From: Duncaniella sp.
GTDB taxonomy: Bacteria; Bacteroidota; Bacteroidia; Bacteroidales; Muribaculaceae
NCBI GenBank assembly: GCA_029052375.1
Contig: JAIDJD010000075.1
Coordinates: 1-25,125, forward strand
DNA: 25,125 nt
Direction of reading: 5' to 3'
The notes below the pieces were generated by a model, which was not told the origin of the DNA, did not search any database, and saw nothing but the letters and a program-made list of their open reading frames with translations. Shown here one piece after another: positions 16,185 through 23,368 of this stretch; position 1 is the first letter of the stretch, and every line of letters begins with the position of its first letter. The translations under genes were made by a program, and so were the position numbers.

Positions 16185-16216
16185 CAAAGATAATAAATAT
16201 CCAATAACCTGCCAAA
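16185..16216 (-). promoter_or_regulatory. Consensus Bacteroidota promoter of the cobalamin operon
   Basis: On the minus strand, TTTG (complement at 16213-16216) is followed by exactly 20 bases and then TATCTTTG (complement at 16185-16192), a full TTTG-N20-TAnnTTTG match. Transcription would begin near 16178, giving a leader of about 235 bases that contains the whole riboswitch. Confidence 0.85.
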
Positions 16217-16258
16217 AAAAACATCGGCCGACGCGGCCTGCGGTTCAAGTATTTTAGC

Positions 16259-16352
16259 TAATTTTGCAGACGCCTGACATGATGGCCCGAGAGCCCTTTT
16301 CAAAATTATGAGTGGCACTTAGGGAGATTCTCACATTTTTTTAGTAATTTTG
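16259..16352 (+). promoter_or_regulatory. Two TAATTTTG -7 boxes upstream of the isomerase gene
   Basis: Perfect TAnnTTTG -7 boxes occur at 16259-16266 and 16345-16352, upstream of the ATG at 16374. Neither has a clear TTTG at the right distance. The nearer one would leave a very short leader. The divergent cobalamin promoter starts only about 40 bases from the first box. Confidence 0.5.
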
Positions 16353-16373
16353 CCCTCCCAAAATACAATAACC

Positions 16374-16982
16374 ATGACCATTGAAGAGTCCATGCACCAT
16401 ATAGTGGAGCGCGAGGCTGAGGCTTTGCGCGCCATTCCCTATTCTCATGAATACGACCGCGCGGTAGAGCTCATCCTCGAGCACGTACACCGCCGCGGAG
16501 GCAAGCTCATCACTGCCGGCATGGGCAAGGCCGGTCAGATTGCGATGAACATCGCCACCACCTTCTCGTCGACAGGAACCCCGGCAGTGAACCTGCACCC
16601 CTCCGATGCCCAGCACGGAGACATAGGGGTGATACAGCCCGACGACGTCATGCTGTTGATATCCAACTCCGGCCACACACGCGAGGTGCTCAAGCTCGTC
16701 GAGCTGACACGCGACATCTATCCCGACATACCCATGATATCCATAGTCGGGATACCAGACAGTGAACTAACCCGCGCCGTGGACGTTACACTCCTGACGG
16801 GCGGCGCTCCGGAGGTATGTCCCCTCGGACTGACGCCCACGACATCCACCACCGTGATGATGGTCATCGGCGACATCCTTGTCGTCAACGTCATGGAGGC
16901 CATAGGCTTCACCGCCAACGACTATGCCAAGCGCCACTACGGCGGATATCTCGGCGAGAAGTCGCGCACCGAAGCCGAATAG
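16374..16982 (+). CDS. kdsD: Single-domain arabinose-5-phosphate isomerase (SIS domain)
   Basis: It likely interconverts ribulose 5-phosphate and arabinose 5-phosphate, the first step towards Kdo for lipopolysaccharide, in the cytoplasm. The 202-residue protein is one SIS domain: GMGKAG at 49-54 with Lys52, STGTPAVNLHPSDAQHGDIG with His81, the phosphate-binding SNSGHT near 97-102, and the C-terminal YAKRHYGGYLG carrying the His expected of KdsD/GutQ enzymes. The CBS pair found in the E. coli enzyme is missing. Single-domain forms are known in Bacteroides, so this is not a truncation. I chose the ATG at 16374. A PfkB-like gene follows 153 bases later. GmhA is unlikely because its motifs differ. 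Confidence 0.88.
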   Translation: MTIEESMHHIVEREAEALRAIPYSHEYDRAVELILEHVHRRGGKLITAGMGKAGQIAMNIATTFSSTGTPAVNLHPSDAQHGDIGVIQPDDVMLLISNSGHTREVLKLVELTRDIYPDIPMISIVGIPDSELTRAVDVTLLTGGAPEVCPLGLTPTTSTTVMMVIGDILVVNVMEAIGFTANDYAKRHYGGYLGEKSRTEAE

Positions 16983-17135
16983 CCCTCAGCCCTGACACCC
17001 ATCCCACACCACCCCGGGCCCTTGAGCCAGGGGGACACTCGCCTACCCGTCACCGACAGACCTGCACATCCTGACCACTGCCCCGTGCGGCGGACTCTTC
17101 TCTCATATCAAAACATCTTTGAACAGCAAGGATAC

Positions 17136-17987
17136 ATGAACAAGGTTATATATATCGGCGAGTTGACCCTAAGCGTGTCGCTCAAACCGGACGGGCAGGC
17201 CGCCGCACGTGTGGGCGACCGCCTCACAGGCGCCGCCATACTCGACGGCGAGATGGGAGTACCCACATTATTCGTAGGCGAGACCGGGGCCGACGCCGTC
17301 GGCGACCACATCGTGGCCGCGCTCCGCAAGGCCAACGTAGACACCACCTCGGTAGACCGCTTCACAGAGGGCGTCTCGGCTGTGCGCATTGACGCCGCAG
17401 GCGAGACACAGACAGACGCCGTCTTACACTCGTCCTATCCGCCCGAGGCGCTCAACCCCGTGTGGCCCCGCATAGACGAGGGAGACGTTGTGGTCTTCGG
17501 GTCGTACGCGGCCCTCGACCCGCGCAACCATGCCCGCATCCTGGAGATGGTCCGGTATGCCGACGCCCGCAAGGCCGCCGTGGTCTACCTCCCCTTCTTC
17601 GACCCGGCCCGCGTCAAGGCCATCACTCGCGTGATGCCATGCATCTTCGACAACCTCGAGGTCTCGCGGATGGCGATAGCCACCGTGGAAGACCTCGCCG
17701 CCATGTATCCCGGCCTTGAGCCGGAAAAGGTATACAGAGACCATATAAGGTTTCACTGCCGCCGCTGCCTGGTGCTCGACCGCGGACACCTGACCATGAG
17801 GCTCTACGACGGCGAAGCCTCATGGACACTCGGATGCCGTCCCTCAGACAACTCCGCATCAGACTGGACTGCAGGCGCCATCGCAGGCGCCGTCCGCGCT
17901 ATGGCCGAGGGGACAACAGACCCCGAAGGCATAATGGAAGCGGCCCGCGAGACCGCACAAAGCCACCTTTCATCCACACTCCGATGA
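17136..17987 (+). CDS. Divergent PfkB/ribokinase-family protein
   Basis: This 283-residue cytoplasmic protein has the ribokinase/PfkB layout: an N-terminal YIGELTLSV strand, the MGVPTLFVGETGADAVGDHI segment equivalent to the usual LG...FIGxVGxDxxG, and a C-terminal helix AGAIAGAVRAM. Key signatures are altered. The substrate-binding GGxxxN region reads GDRLTGAAILD without the Asn, and the DTTGAGD catalytic motif reads D238-NSAS-D243-WTAG. Asp243 could still act as base, but the anion-hole Gly-Ala-Gly is lost. The substrate is unknown, and it could be an unusual kinase or a non-catalytic relative. The stop overlaps the start of the next gene (ATGA at 17984), so the two are translationally coupled. 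Confidence 0.8.
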   Translation: MNKVIYIGELTLSVSLKPDGQAAARVGDRLTGAAILDGEMGVPTLFVGETGADAVGDHIVAALRKANVDTTSVDRFTEGVSAVRIDAAGETQTDAVLHSSYPPEALNPVWPRIDEGDVVVFGSYAALDPRNHARILEMVRYADARKAAVVYLPFFDPARVKAITRVMPCIFDNLEVSRMAIATVEDLAAMYPGLEPEKVYRDHIRFHCRRCLVLDRGHLTMRLYDGEASWTLGCRPSDNSASDWTAGAIAGAVRAMAEGTTDPEGIMEAARETAQSHLSSTLR

Positions 17988-19030
17988 CAGCCCCGAAAAC
18001 TACACATGACCTCTCCATCTCGGAAGGGTTCATAGCCACACATCCTACGGCGGCAGACCTGCACAGGCGCATGGCCAAGCGTCCACACTCCGCCGCAGAC
18101 ACGGCCAAGGCCCTGGACGGACTGCCTTTCGCCGTCGCCTACGACATCCTGCGCCTGGCGGCCCGGGAGGCCGTGGAGAAGGGCGAGACCCAACGCGCGA
18201 TAGAAGCTATGTCCGGACTCGAACTGCATATCTCCGGGCTCCCCGAGGCCGAGGAGGGACGCACGCTCGACATCCGCGCGGCGCTCATGCAGGTGATCAC
18301 CGCCCTCTACATAGCCGACGGCAAGCTGAACAGCGGAGCGGCCGCGGCCGCGGCCGCCACGCTGCACCTGCTGGCGCGCACGCCCAAGCGCAAAGACGCG
18401 GCCTTCATAGAGATACTGGCCTCACTGCTCTTCGACCTGGCCAGGCTGCACTCCTCTGCCGGAGAGTTCAGACAGGCCGAGAGAGACATGGAGAAGGCCA
18501 TCCGCCTCTACGAGCGCCTGGCCAAAGGCGACGCCGAACGCTTTGCCTCGACCGTCATAGACGCTCTGGCCGCCTCGACCCAGGTCTACCACAACCGCAT
18601 ACGCCAGGCCGAGCTGCTGGCCCACTATCAGGCCGCCACCCTGCTCTACACGGCCGAGATGAACGCCGGAGTAGAGGAGGCCGCAGACCGCCTGGTGGAG
18701 AGTCTGATGGCCGAGGGTGACACCCTCAGGCAGATGGGCCGCTGCCGCGAGGCCATACAATACTATACGCGCGCGCTCAAACTGCTGCGCCGCATCGAGG
18801 GCGAAGAGCTCACCCTGCGCCAGCTGAGGCTCTCGCGAGCGCTTGGCGAGGCTATGCTCCACGTGGGCGCCATGAAAGAGAAGGCCATACACCTGCTCAA
18901 CACCATGCTCCACAAGGCCCTGAAGATCAACGCCCCCGACGAACACGCCCGCATCTCGGACCTCCTCGACAATGCCGGAAAGCCCTGGCTCGATATCCTC
19001 GGCCTATGGCACAAGATGTTCCCGAAGTGA
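17984..19030 (+). CDS. Cytoplasmic TPR-like helical repeat protein
   Basis: This 348-residue protein has no signal peptide or membrane segment. It is almost all helical, with TPR-like units such as LLFDLARLHSSAGEFRQAERDMEKAIRLYERL (about 145-176) and DTLRQMGRCREAIQYYTRALKLLRRIEG (about 245-272). An Ala-rich stretch, SGAAAAAAATLHLLAR, lies near 117-132. Such proteins are scaffolds; the partner is unknown. It starts inside the last codons of the PfkB-like gene (ATGA overlap), so the two products probably act together. I know of no named homologue. Confidence 0.82.
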   Translation: MTAPKTTHDLSISEGFIATHPTAADLHRRMAKRPHSAADTAKALDGLPFAVAYDILRLAAREAVEKGETQRAIEAMSGLELHISGLPEAEEGRTLDIRAALMQVITALYIADGKLNSGAAAAAAATLHLLARTPKRKDAAFIEILASLLFDLARLHSSAGEFRQAERDMEKAIRLYERLAKGDAERFASTVIDALAASTQVYHNRIRQAELLAHYQAATLLYTAEMNAGVEEAADRLVESLMAEGDTLRQMGRCREAIQYYTRALKLLRRIEGEELTLRQLRLSRALGEAMLHVGAMKEKAIHLLNTMLHKALKINAPDEHARISDLLDNAGKPWLDILGLWHKMFPK

Positions 19031-19035
19031 GCTAT

Positions 19036-19113
19036 GAATTGAGAATTGAGAATTATATGTCTTATTGGACTTATAAGACTAATAAGACATATAAAAATCC
19101 CCCAGGCCGCAGG
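19036..19113. repeat. Spacer with GAATTGAGAATT repeat and 14-bp inverted repeat
   Basis: After the TPR gene, GAATTGAGAATTGAGAATT (19036-19054) is followed by a perfect 14-bp inverted repeat (TTATATGTCTTATT at 19053-19066 and AATAAGACATATAA at 19081-19094) around GGACTTATAAGACT. A small AGGCC-GCA-GGCCT hairpin lies at 19104-19116. The inverted repeat may end the upstream transcript. The first unit resembles the spacer at 535-642. Confidence 0.6.
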
Positions 19114-19166
19114 CCTTGCTAAACTTTAAACCCAAGAGCGAAGCTCATAAACCCTAAACCCCTAAA

Positions 19167-19649
19167 ATGTCCCAGCATATCCCCCAGACCCCTGTCCCCT
19201 ACCTGAGCAAAGATGTCAACGTAGCCATCGTGCGCGCCGAATGGAACGGCCATATCACAGGCCCTCTCGCCGACGGTGCCGCAGAGACCCTCCGCAAATA
19301 CGGCATCCCCGAAAACCAGATAGGACGCTATGACGTCCCCGGAGCCGTAGAGCTGACATTCGCCGCATCGCAGCTCATCGAGTCTGAGCTCTACGACGCC
19401 GTCATCGTTGTCGGATGCGTCATCAAGGGCGACACACCCCACTTCGACTACGTATGCCAGAGCGTCACACAGGGCGTCACAGCCCTCAATGCCGACTGTG
19501 ACATCCCCGTGATATTCTGTGTGCTCACCGTTCTGGACGAACAGCAGGCCCTCGACCGCTGCGGAGGCCCCGCCGGACACAAGGGCGTGGAGGCCGCCGA
19601 GACAGCCCTCAAGATGGTGGCCTTCAAGCGCCGCCTCGAGAGCCTCTGA
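19167..19649 (+). CDS. ribH: 6,7-dimethyl-8-ribityllumazine synthase
   Basis: Condenses 5-amino-6-ribitylaminouracil with 3,4-dihydroxy-2-butanone 4-phosphate, the next-to-last step of riboflavin synthesis, in the cytoplasm. The 160-residue protein shows the family's active-site pieces: AEWNGHITG with the aromatic Trp26, the DVPGAVELTFAASQL motif, GCVIKGDTPHFDYVC with catalytic His92, and PVIFCVLTVLDEQQALDR. The length is typical. No other riboflavin genes and no FMN riboswitch are visible nearby. The gene is separated from the upstream TPR gene by a repeat-bearing spacer and is followed 55 bases later by the DUF2851 gene. Confidence 0.97.
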   Translation: MSQHIPQTPVPYLSKDVNVAIVRAEWNGHITGPLADGAAETLRKYGIPENQIGRYDVPGAVELTFAASQLIESELYDAVIVVGCVIKGDTPHFDYVCQSVTQGVTALNADCDIPVIFCVLTVLDEQQALDRCGGPAGHKGVEAAETALKMVAFKRRLESL

Positions 19650-19704
19650 CACCCGGCTCCAGACCACACACACACTCTCTCTCCCTACACCCCCAAGCCA
19701 CGGC

Positions 19705-20994
19705 ATGGAGCGACTGATGCAATACGTCTGGCAGCACAGGCTGCTTGTCAACTCCGACCTCTTCACCACAGACGGCCGGAAGGTCATCATCGTCGACCCC
19801 GGGAGGCTCAACACCTCTTCGGGGCCGGACTTTTTCAATGCCAAGGTTTATATCGGAGACCAGCTCTGGGCCGGAGACATCGAGATACACGTCAAGGCCT
19901 CGAACTGGTTTGGCCACGGACATCACGGCGACCCCGCGTACGACTCGGTGGTGCTCCACGTCGTAGACCGCGACGACACGGGTGTGACGCGCACCAACGG
20001 CGAGACTATACCGCAGATGGTGATGCAGTGTGCCCCCGAGTTTCACCGACGCTATGCCACGCTGACCGACCCCGCGCCCACCGAGACACTCCCCTGCGCC
20101 GCCGAGCTGAGAGACATCCCCGCGATATATCTGCACGACTGGCTCGGCGCCGCCGGGTATGAGCGCGTGTACGCCAAGGCCGGCCATGCGGCCGACCTTG
20201 CGGCCCGCTTCACGGGAGACTGGGAAGAGGCGGCCTACGTCCTGCTGGCCCGCGCCCTCGGCTTCAACACCAACTCCGACCCCATGGAGCGCCTGGCGCT
20301 CTCGATGCCCCTGAGATTCCTGCGCAAGCACTCAGACTCGCTCTTCTCGATAGAGGCGCTCTTCTTCGGCCAGTCTGGCCTGCTCGACGACCCTCGCGCG
20401 GCCGACGACTATGCCTCGCGCCTGCGCACGGAGTATGGTTTCCTTGCCCATAAATTCTCGCTCAGGCCCCTCGGCCTTCCGGGATGGAAGCGCGGAGGGG
20501 TGAGGCCCGCGTCGCTGCCGCACAGGCGCATAGCCCTGCTCGCGGCGATGGTGGCCGAGAACTTCCACCTCATGGACCGCGTGGCCCATACCGAAAACAT
20601 CGACGACTTCATAGAGTGGCTCAGGAGACCCCTGACGGGCTATTGGGCAGACCGTTTTGGGTTCGGCGCGCCGGGCAACGCCACCTACGAGACCATCAGC
20701 CGGCAGTCTGCCTCGATACTCGCCATCAACGTGGCCGTCCCCCTCGCGGTGGCCTACGGCACGGCGCGCGGAGACGAGGATATGATAGCCCGCGGAGTGG
20801 AATGGCTCCACAGCCTCCCCGCCGAGAAAAACCGCTTGACAACCATCTTCGGCCAGGGCGGACTCTACCCGCGCGACGCCTTTGACGCCCAGGCCATGAT
20901 ACAGATAAGGCGCGCCTACTGCGAGCGCCGCGCCTGCATCCTCTGCCGCATCGGCCACCGCCTCCTCTCCCAGCGCGCCAGAAGGAGGTATTGA
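19705..20994 (+). CDS. DUF2851 family protein
   Basis: This 429-residue protein has no signal peptide or membrane segment. The start (LMQYVWQHRLL) and the block SSGPDFFNAKVYIGDQLWAGDIEIHVKASNWFGHGHHGD match my recollection of the Bacteroidota DUF2851 family. P41-D42 followed by E60-I-H62 and K64 looks like a PD-(D/E)xK-type nuclease core. The C-terminus holds a Cys cluster, C406-x4-C411-x2-C414, followed by RIGHRLL, possibly a metal or Fe-S site. Both readings are inferences. Function unknown. The ATG at 19705 is preferred; one 12 bases later (19717) is possible. A terminator hairpin follows. Confidence 0.82.
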   Translation: MERLMQYVWQHRLLVNSDLFTTDGRKVIIVDPGRLNTSSGPDFFNAKVYIGDQLWAGDIEIHVKASNWFGHGHHGDPAYDSVVLHVVDRDDTGVTRTNGETIPQMVMQCAPEFHRRYATLTDPAPTETLPCAAELRDIPAIYLHDWLGAAGYERVYAKAGHAADLAARFTGDWEEAAYVLLARALGFNTNSDPMERLALSMPLRFLRKHSDSLFSIEALFFGQSGLLDDPRAADDYASRLRTEYGFLAHKFSLRPLGLPGWKRGGVRPASLPHRRIALLAAMVAENFHLMDRVAHTENIDDFIEWLRRPLTGYWADRFGFGAPGNATYETISRQSASILAINVAVPLAVAYGTARGDEDMIARGVEWLHSLPAEKNRLTTIFGQGGLYPRDAFDAQAMIQIRRAYCERRACILCRIGHRLLSQRARRRY

Positions 20995-21012
20995 GGCGCT
21001 CAGGCACAAAAG

Positions 21013-21056
21013 AGACACCGCCCCTGCCCGACACATATCGGGCAGGGGCGGTGTCT
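21013..21056 (-). terminator. 19-bp perfect hairpin terminator between convergent genes
   Basis: AGACACCGCCCCTGCCCGA (21013-21031) is perfectly complementary to 21038-21056, with the 6-base loop CACATA. On the minus strand it is followed by CTTTTGTG, so it suits intrinsic termination of the PpiD-like gene. It may also end the DUF2851 transcript on the plus strand. Confidence 0.85.
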
Positions 21057-21076
21057 ATAGGAGACAGACCGAGGCC

Positions 21077-23146
21077 TTACTTGTAGAAGGTGGTCATGTT
21101 GTTCTTGATCTTGGTGTTGCCGAGGAGGATGTACTCGATGTTGCCTGCCAGACGGGCCGCGCCGCGGGTCTGGTTGTAGCGGACTACATTCTCGTCGCGG
21201 CTGTAGGGACGGGCCTCGGTGTCGATGCCTACCACCTCCATTACCACGACGGCGTTGTTGGCCTGCATGGGACCGATGAGGTCGCCCTTCTTGGCGGCGG
21301 CTACGCGGCCCTGCACGGCGTTCTCAGACATACCTATGCCGGGTATCATGTACTGGGCGAAGTTGACGGTGGTGGTGTCGGCCTGGGCGCCCATGAGGGC
21401 TGCATAGCCGGCGATGTCCTTGGCCTTGCCCTCGTAGTCGGCCATGAGCTTGGCGGCCTTCTTGTCGTTGATGACGCGGGCTGCGAGCTGTGCCTTGAGC
21501 TGGGGGTCGCGGGCGGGGACATAGTCTTCGAAGATGTCATCGAGAGCTACGGCGAGGAAGCGGCCGGACTGGAGGTCGCCGAAGATGGGCGACACCTCGC
21601 CCTTCTTGGCCTCCATGGCCCATGCCACGGCGTCGTGAGAGTCGGTGAGGTTGCCTACAGAGGGAGAGGAGGGAGTGACGTAGACGGGGAATGTGGTGAA
21701 GCCTGCGGCCTGTGCGCTGTCTGCAAATTCCTTGGCGGTCTTGTGGGCGGCGAGGTAGGCCTGGAGGTCGCCCTCGAGCTTGTTGAGGGTGGCGTTGGAG
21801 GGCTCTACGGTGTAGGATATCTGGGCGAGGTCGTAGATAGTGACGGGGGTCGAGCGCTCGGCCACGCGTACTATGCGGCCGCCGACTGCGGCGGTGTCAG
21901 GCGCAAACCATGTGCCGGTGGCACGGCCCTCGATGAGCTCCTGCACCATCGAGGCCTGGTTGTCGAGCAGGGATACCTCAGTGTCTTTCTGGCTCTGGGC
22001 CACGAGGGGCGATGCGGCGATGCTGTCGAAGGCAGCGCCCGAGTTGAGGAGGGCGGTGAGCGAGTCGATCTGTGCGCGGGTGCCCTGAACGGCGAGGAAG
22101 TCGAGCTTCACCTTGTCCGAGCCCTGGGTCTTGCCGAGCACCTTGGCGAGCTGATACTCGTTGCCGGAGCGGTTGACGAGGGCGGCGCGGCCGGTAGAGA
22201 GGGTGTCGAGGACAGCCTTGAGGCGGGCCTGGCGGTCGACGTCGTTCTGCGAGAGCTTGACATTCTCTACCACGAAGGCCGAGAGTTCGGGGAGCTCAGA
22301 GGTGCCTTCCTTGGTGTTGAGGGCCATGAGGGCGGCCTCTACGGCCTGCTGTCCGGCAAGGTTGTCCTCCTGGGAGGGGAGGATGTTGACGGCGATGTAG
22401 TTGACGAGGCGTGTGGGCTCGTTGATGATATATTTGGCCTTCTCGCTGTCGTAGAGCTTGGATATCTCCGAGTCCTCGGCCTTGAAGTCGGCGTCGGAGA
22501 GCGAGGAGAGGTCTTTCTTGGCGTAGACCACCTGGGCTGTGGAGGCCATGTCGTCCCACATTGCCTTGGCGTCGAGGTCGTTGGCGGCGAGCACACCGTT
22601 GAAGAGGGTCTGGAACTTCTGCTGGAGGAGCATCTGCTCTACGTTCTTCTCGAGGTCAACCCAGTATTGCTGGAGCTGGGCGGCCTGCTCCTGGGGGAGA
22701 TTGTACTTTGTGGGATTGTAGGCCATGTCGTGGGCGGTGGCGGCGTCGGGGAGGCCGAGCTGCTGCTGGACCATGCGGTTGACATAGGCGGCGTTCTTGC
22801 CCACCATCATCTCGGTGAGCTCGTTGTCTGTGACGGTGAGCCCGAGGCTCTCGGCCTCTGCGTTGAAGAGCTTCTCAGCAATCATGGTGTTGAGCACCTG
22901 CTGCTGGAGCTGGGCGGCGTCGGTGCGGCGTCCGGACTGCTGCTCCTGCTGCTGGGCCACCTGGACACGGCGCTGGAACTCCTGGACATCTACTTTCTGG
23001 TCGCCTGCGGCGGCGAGTGTCGTCCCGGTGCCGAACAGGGTGCGGCCCGAGGTAAAGAAGTCACCGATGATAAAAGCCAGCAAGGCGGCTCCCACGATGA
23101 TGAGCAAGAGCACAGACTTGCTACGGATTTTTTCGAGTGTTGCCAT
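21077..23146 (-). CDS. PpiD/SurA-like periplasmic peptidyl-prolyl isomerase or chaperone
   Basis: This 689-residue protein has a cytoplasmic N-terminus (MATLEKIRSKS), one membrane helix (about 11-31, VLLLIIVGAALLAFIIGDFF) and a large periplasmic part. A SurA-N-type helical segment (about 55-200) carries VQEFQRRVQVAQQQEQQ, LQQQVLNTMIAEKLFNAEAESLGLTVTDNEL and VVYAKKDLSS. Bacteroidota PpiD proteins have this layout and length and assist folding of proteins leaving the Sec translocon. The parvulin signature (RHIL...) expected after about residue 340 is not evident; the corresponding part reads DKVKLDFLAVQGTRAQIDSL, so isomerase activity is doubtful and it may act purely as a chaperone. A consensus promoter lies upstream. 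Confidence 0.88.
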   Translation of the reverse strand: MATLEKIRSKSVLLLIIVGAALLAFIIGDFFTSGRTLFGTGTTLAAAGDQKVDVQEFQRRVQVAQQQEQQSGRRTDAAQLQQQVLNTMIAEKLFNAEAESLGLTVTDNELTEMMVGKNAAYVNRMVQQQLGLPDAATAHDMAYNPTKYNLPQEQAAQLQQYWVDLEKNVEQMLLQQKFQTLFNGVLAANDLDAKAMWDDMASTAQVVYAKKDLSSLSDADFKAEDSEISKLYDSEKAKYIINEPTRLVNYIAVNILPSQEDNLAGQQAVEAALMALNTKEGTSELPELSAFVVENVKLSQNDVDRQARLKAVLDTLSTGRAALVNRSGNEYQLAKVLGKTQGSDKVKLDFLAVQGTRAQIDSLTALLNSGAAFDSIAASPLVAQSQKDTEVSLLDNQASMVQELIEGRATGTWFAPDTAAVGGRIVRVAERSTPVTIYDLAQISYTVEPSNATLNKLEGDLQAYLAAHKTAKEFADSAQAAGFTTFPVYVTPSSPSVGNLTDSHDAVAWAMEAKKGEVSPIFGDLQSGRFLAVALDDIFEDYVPARDPQLKAQLAARVINDKKAAKLMADYEGKAKDIAGYAALMGAQADTTTVNFAQYMIPGIGMSENAVQGRVAAAKKGDLIGPMQANNAVVVMEVVGIDTEARPYSRDENVVRYNQTRGAARLAGNIEYILLGNTKIKNNMTTFYK

Positions 23147-23209
23147 TCTTATGTTTAGTGATTTTTTGTTTTTTGGCTAAAGTTGCGGTTCAGGGTTGCA
23201 TTTAACGCA

Positions 23210-23241
23210 CAAAATTACAATATTTCAGCCGAAAAAACAAA
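23210..23241 (-). promoter_or_regulatory. Consensus promoter of the PpiD-like gene
   Basis: On the minus strand, TTTG (complement at 23238-23241), 20 bases, then TAATTTTG (complement at 23210-23217) matches the Bacteroidota consensus exactly. The expected start near 23203 gives a leader of about 57 bases. Confidence 0.8.
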
Positions 23242-23291
23242 ACTCTCAGGGGCCTAAAACACAAAAACATAAGCATCGAGACAAAAAATAA

Positions 23292-23330
23292 GAGGAGTTT
23301 CGGGGCAAAAAGCTGTTTTTATGCCTCCTC
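23292..23330 (-). terminator. Terminator of the M28 lipoprotein gene
   Basis: On the minus strand, GAGGAG (complement at 23325-23330) pairs with CTCCTC (complement at 23292-23297). An inner GGCATAAAAAC/TTTTTGCC pairing is possible, and TTATTTTTTGT follows. The position 39 bases after the stop codon suits an intrinsic terminator. Confidence 0.65.
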
Positions 23331-23368
23331 AGCTCCTCTGTGCTGTGTCGGGACGCGGGCCCGCAGGG

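Noticed and set aside
21635..23158. A 507-residue open frame antisense to the PpiD-like gene
   Set aside because: Composition is dominated by Val, Gly, Leu and Glu, with no domain. The opposite strand has a clear PpiD layout and a consensus promoter.
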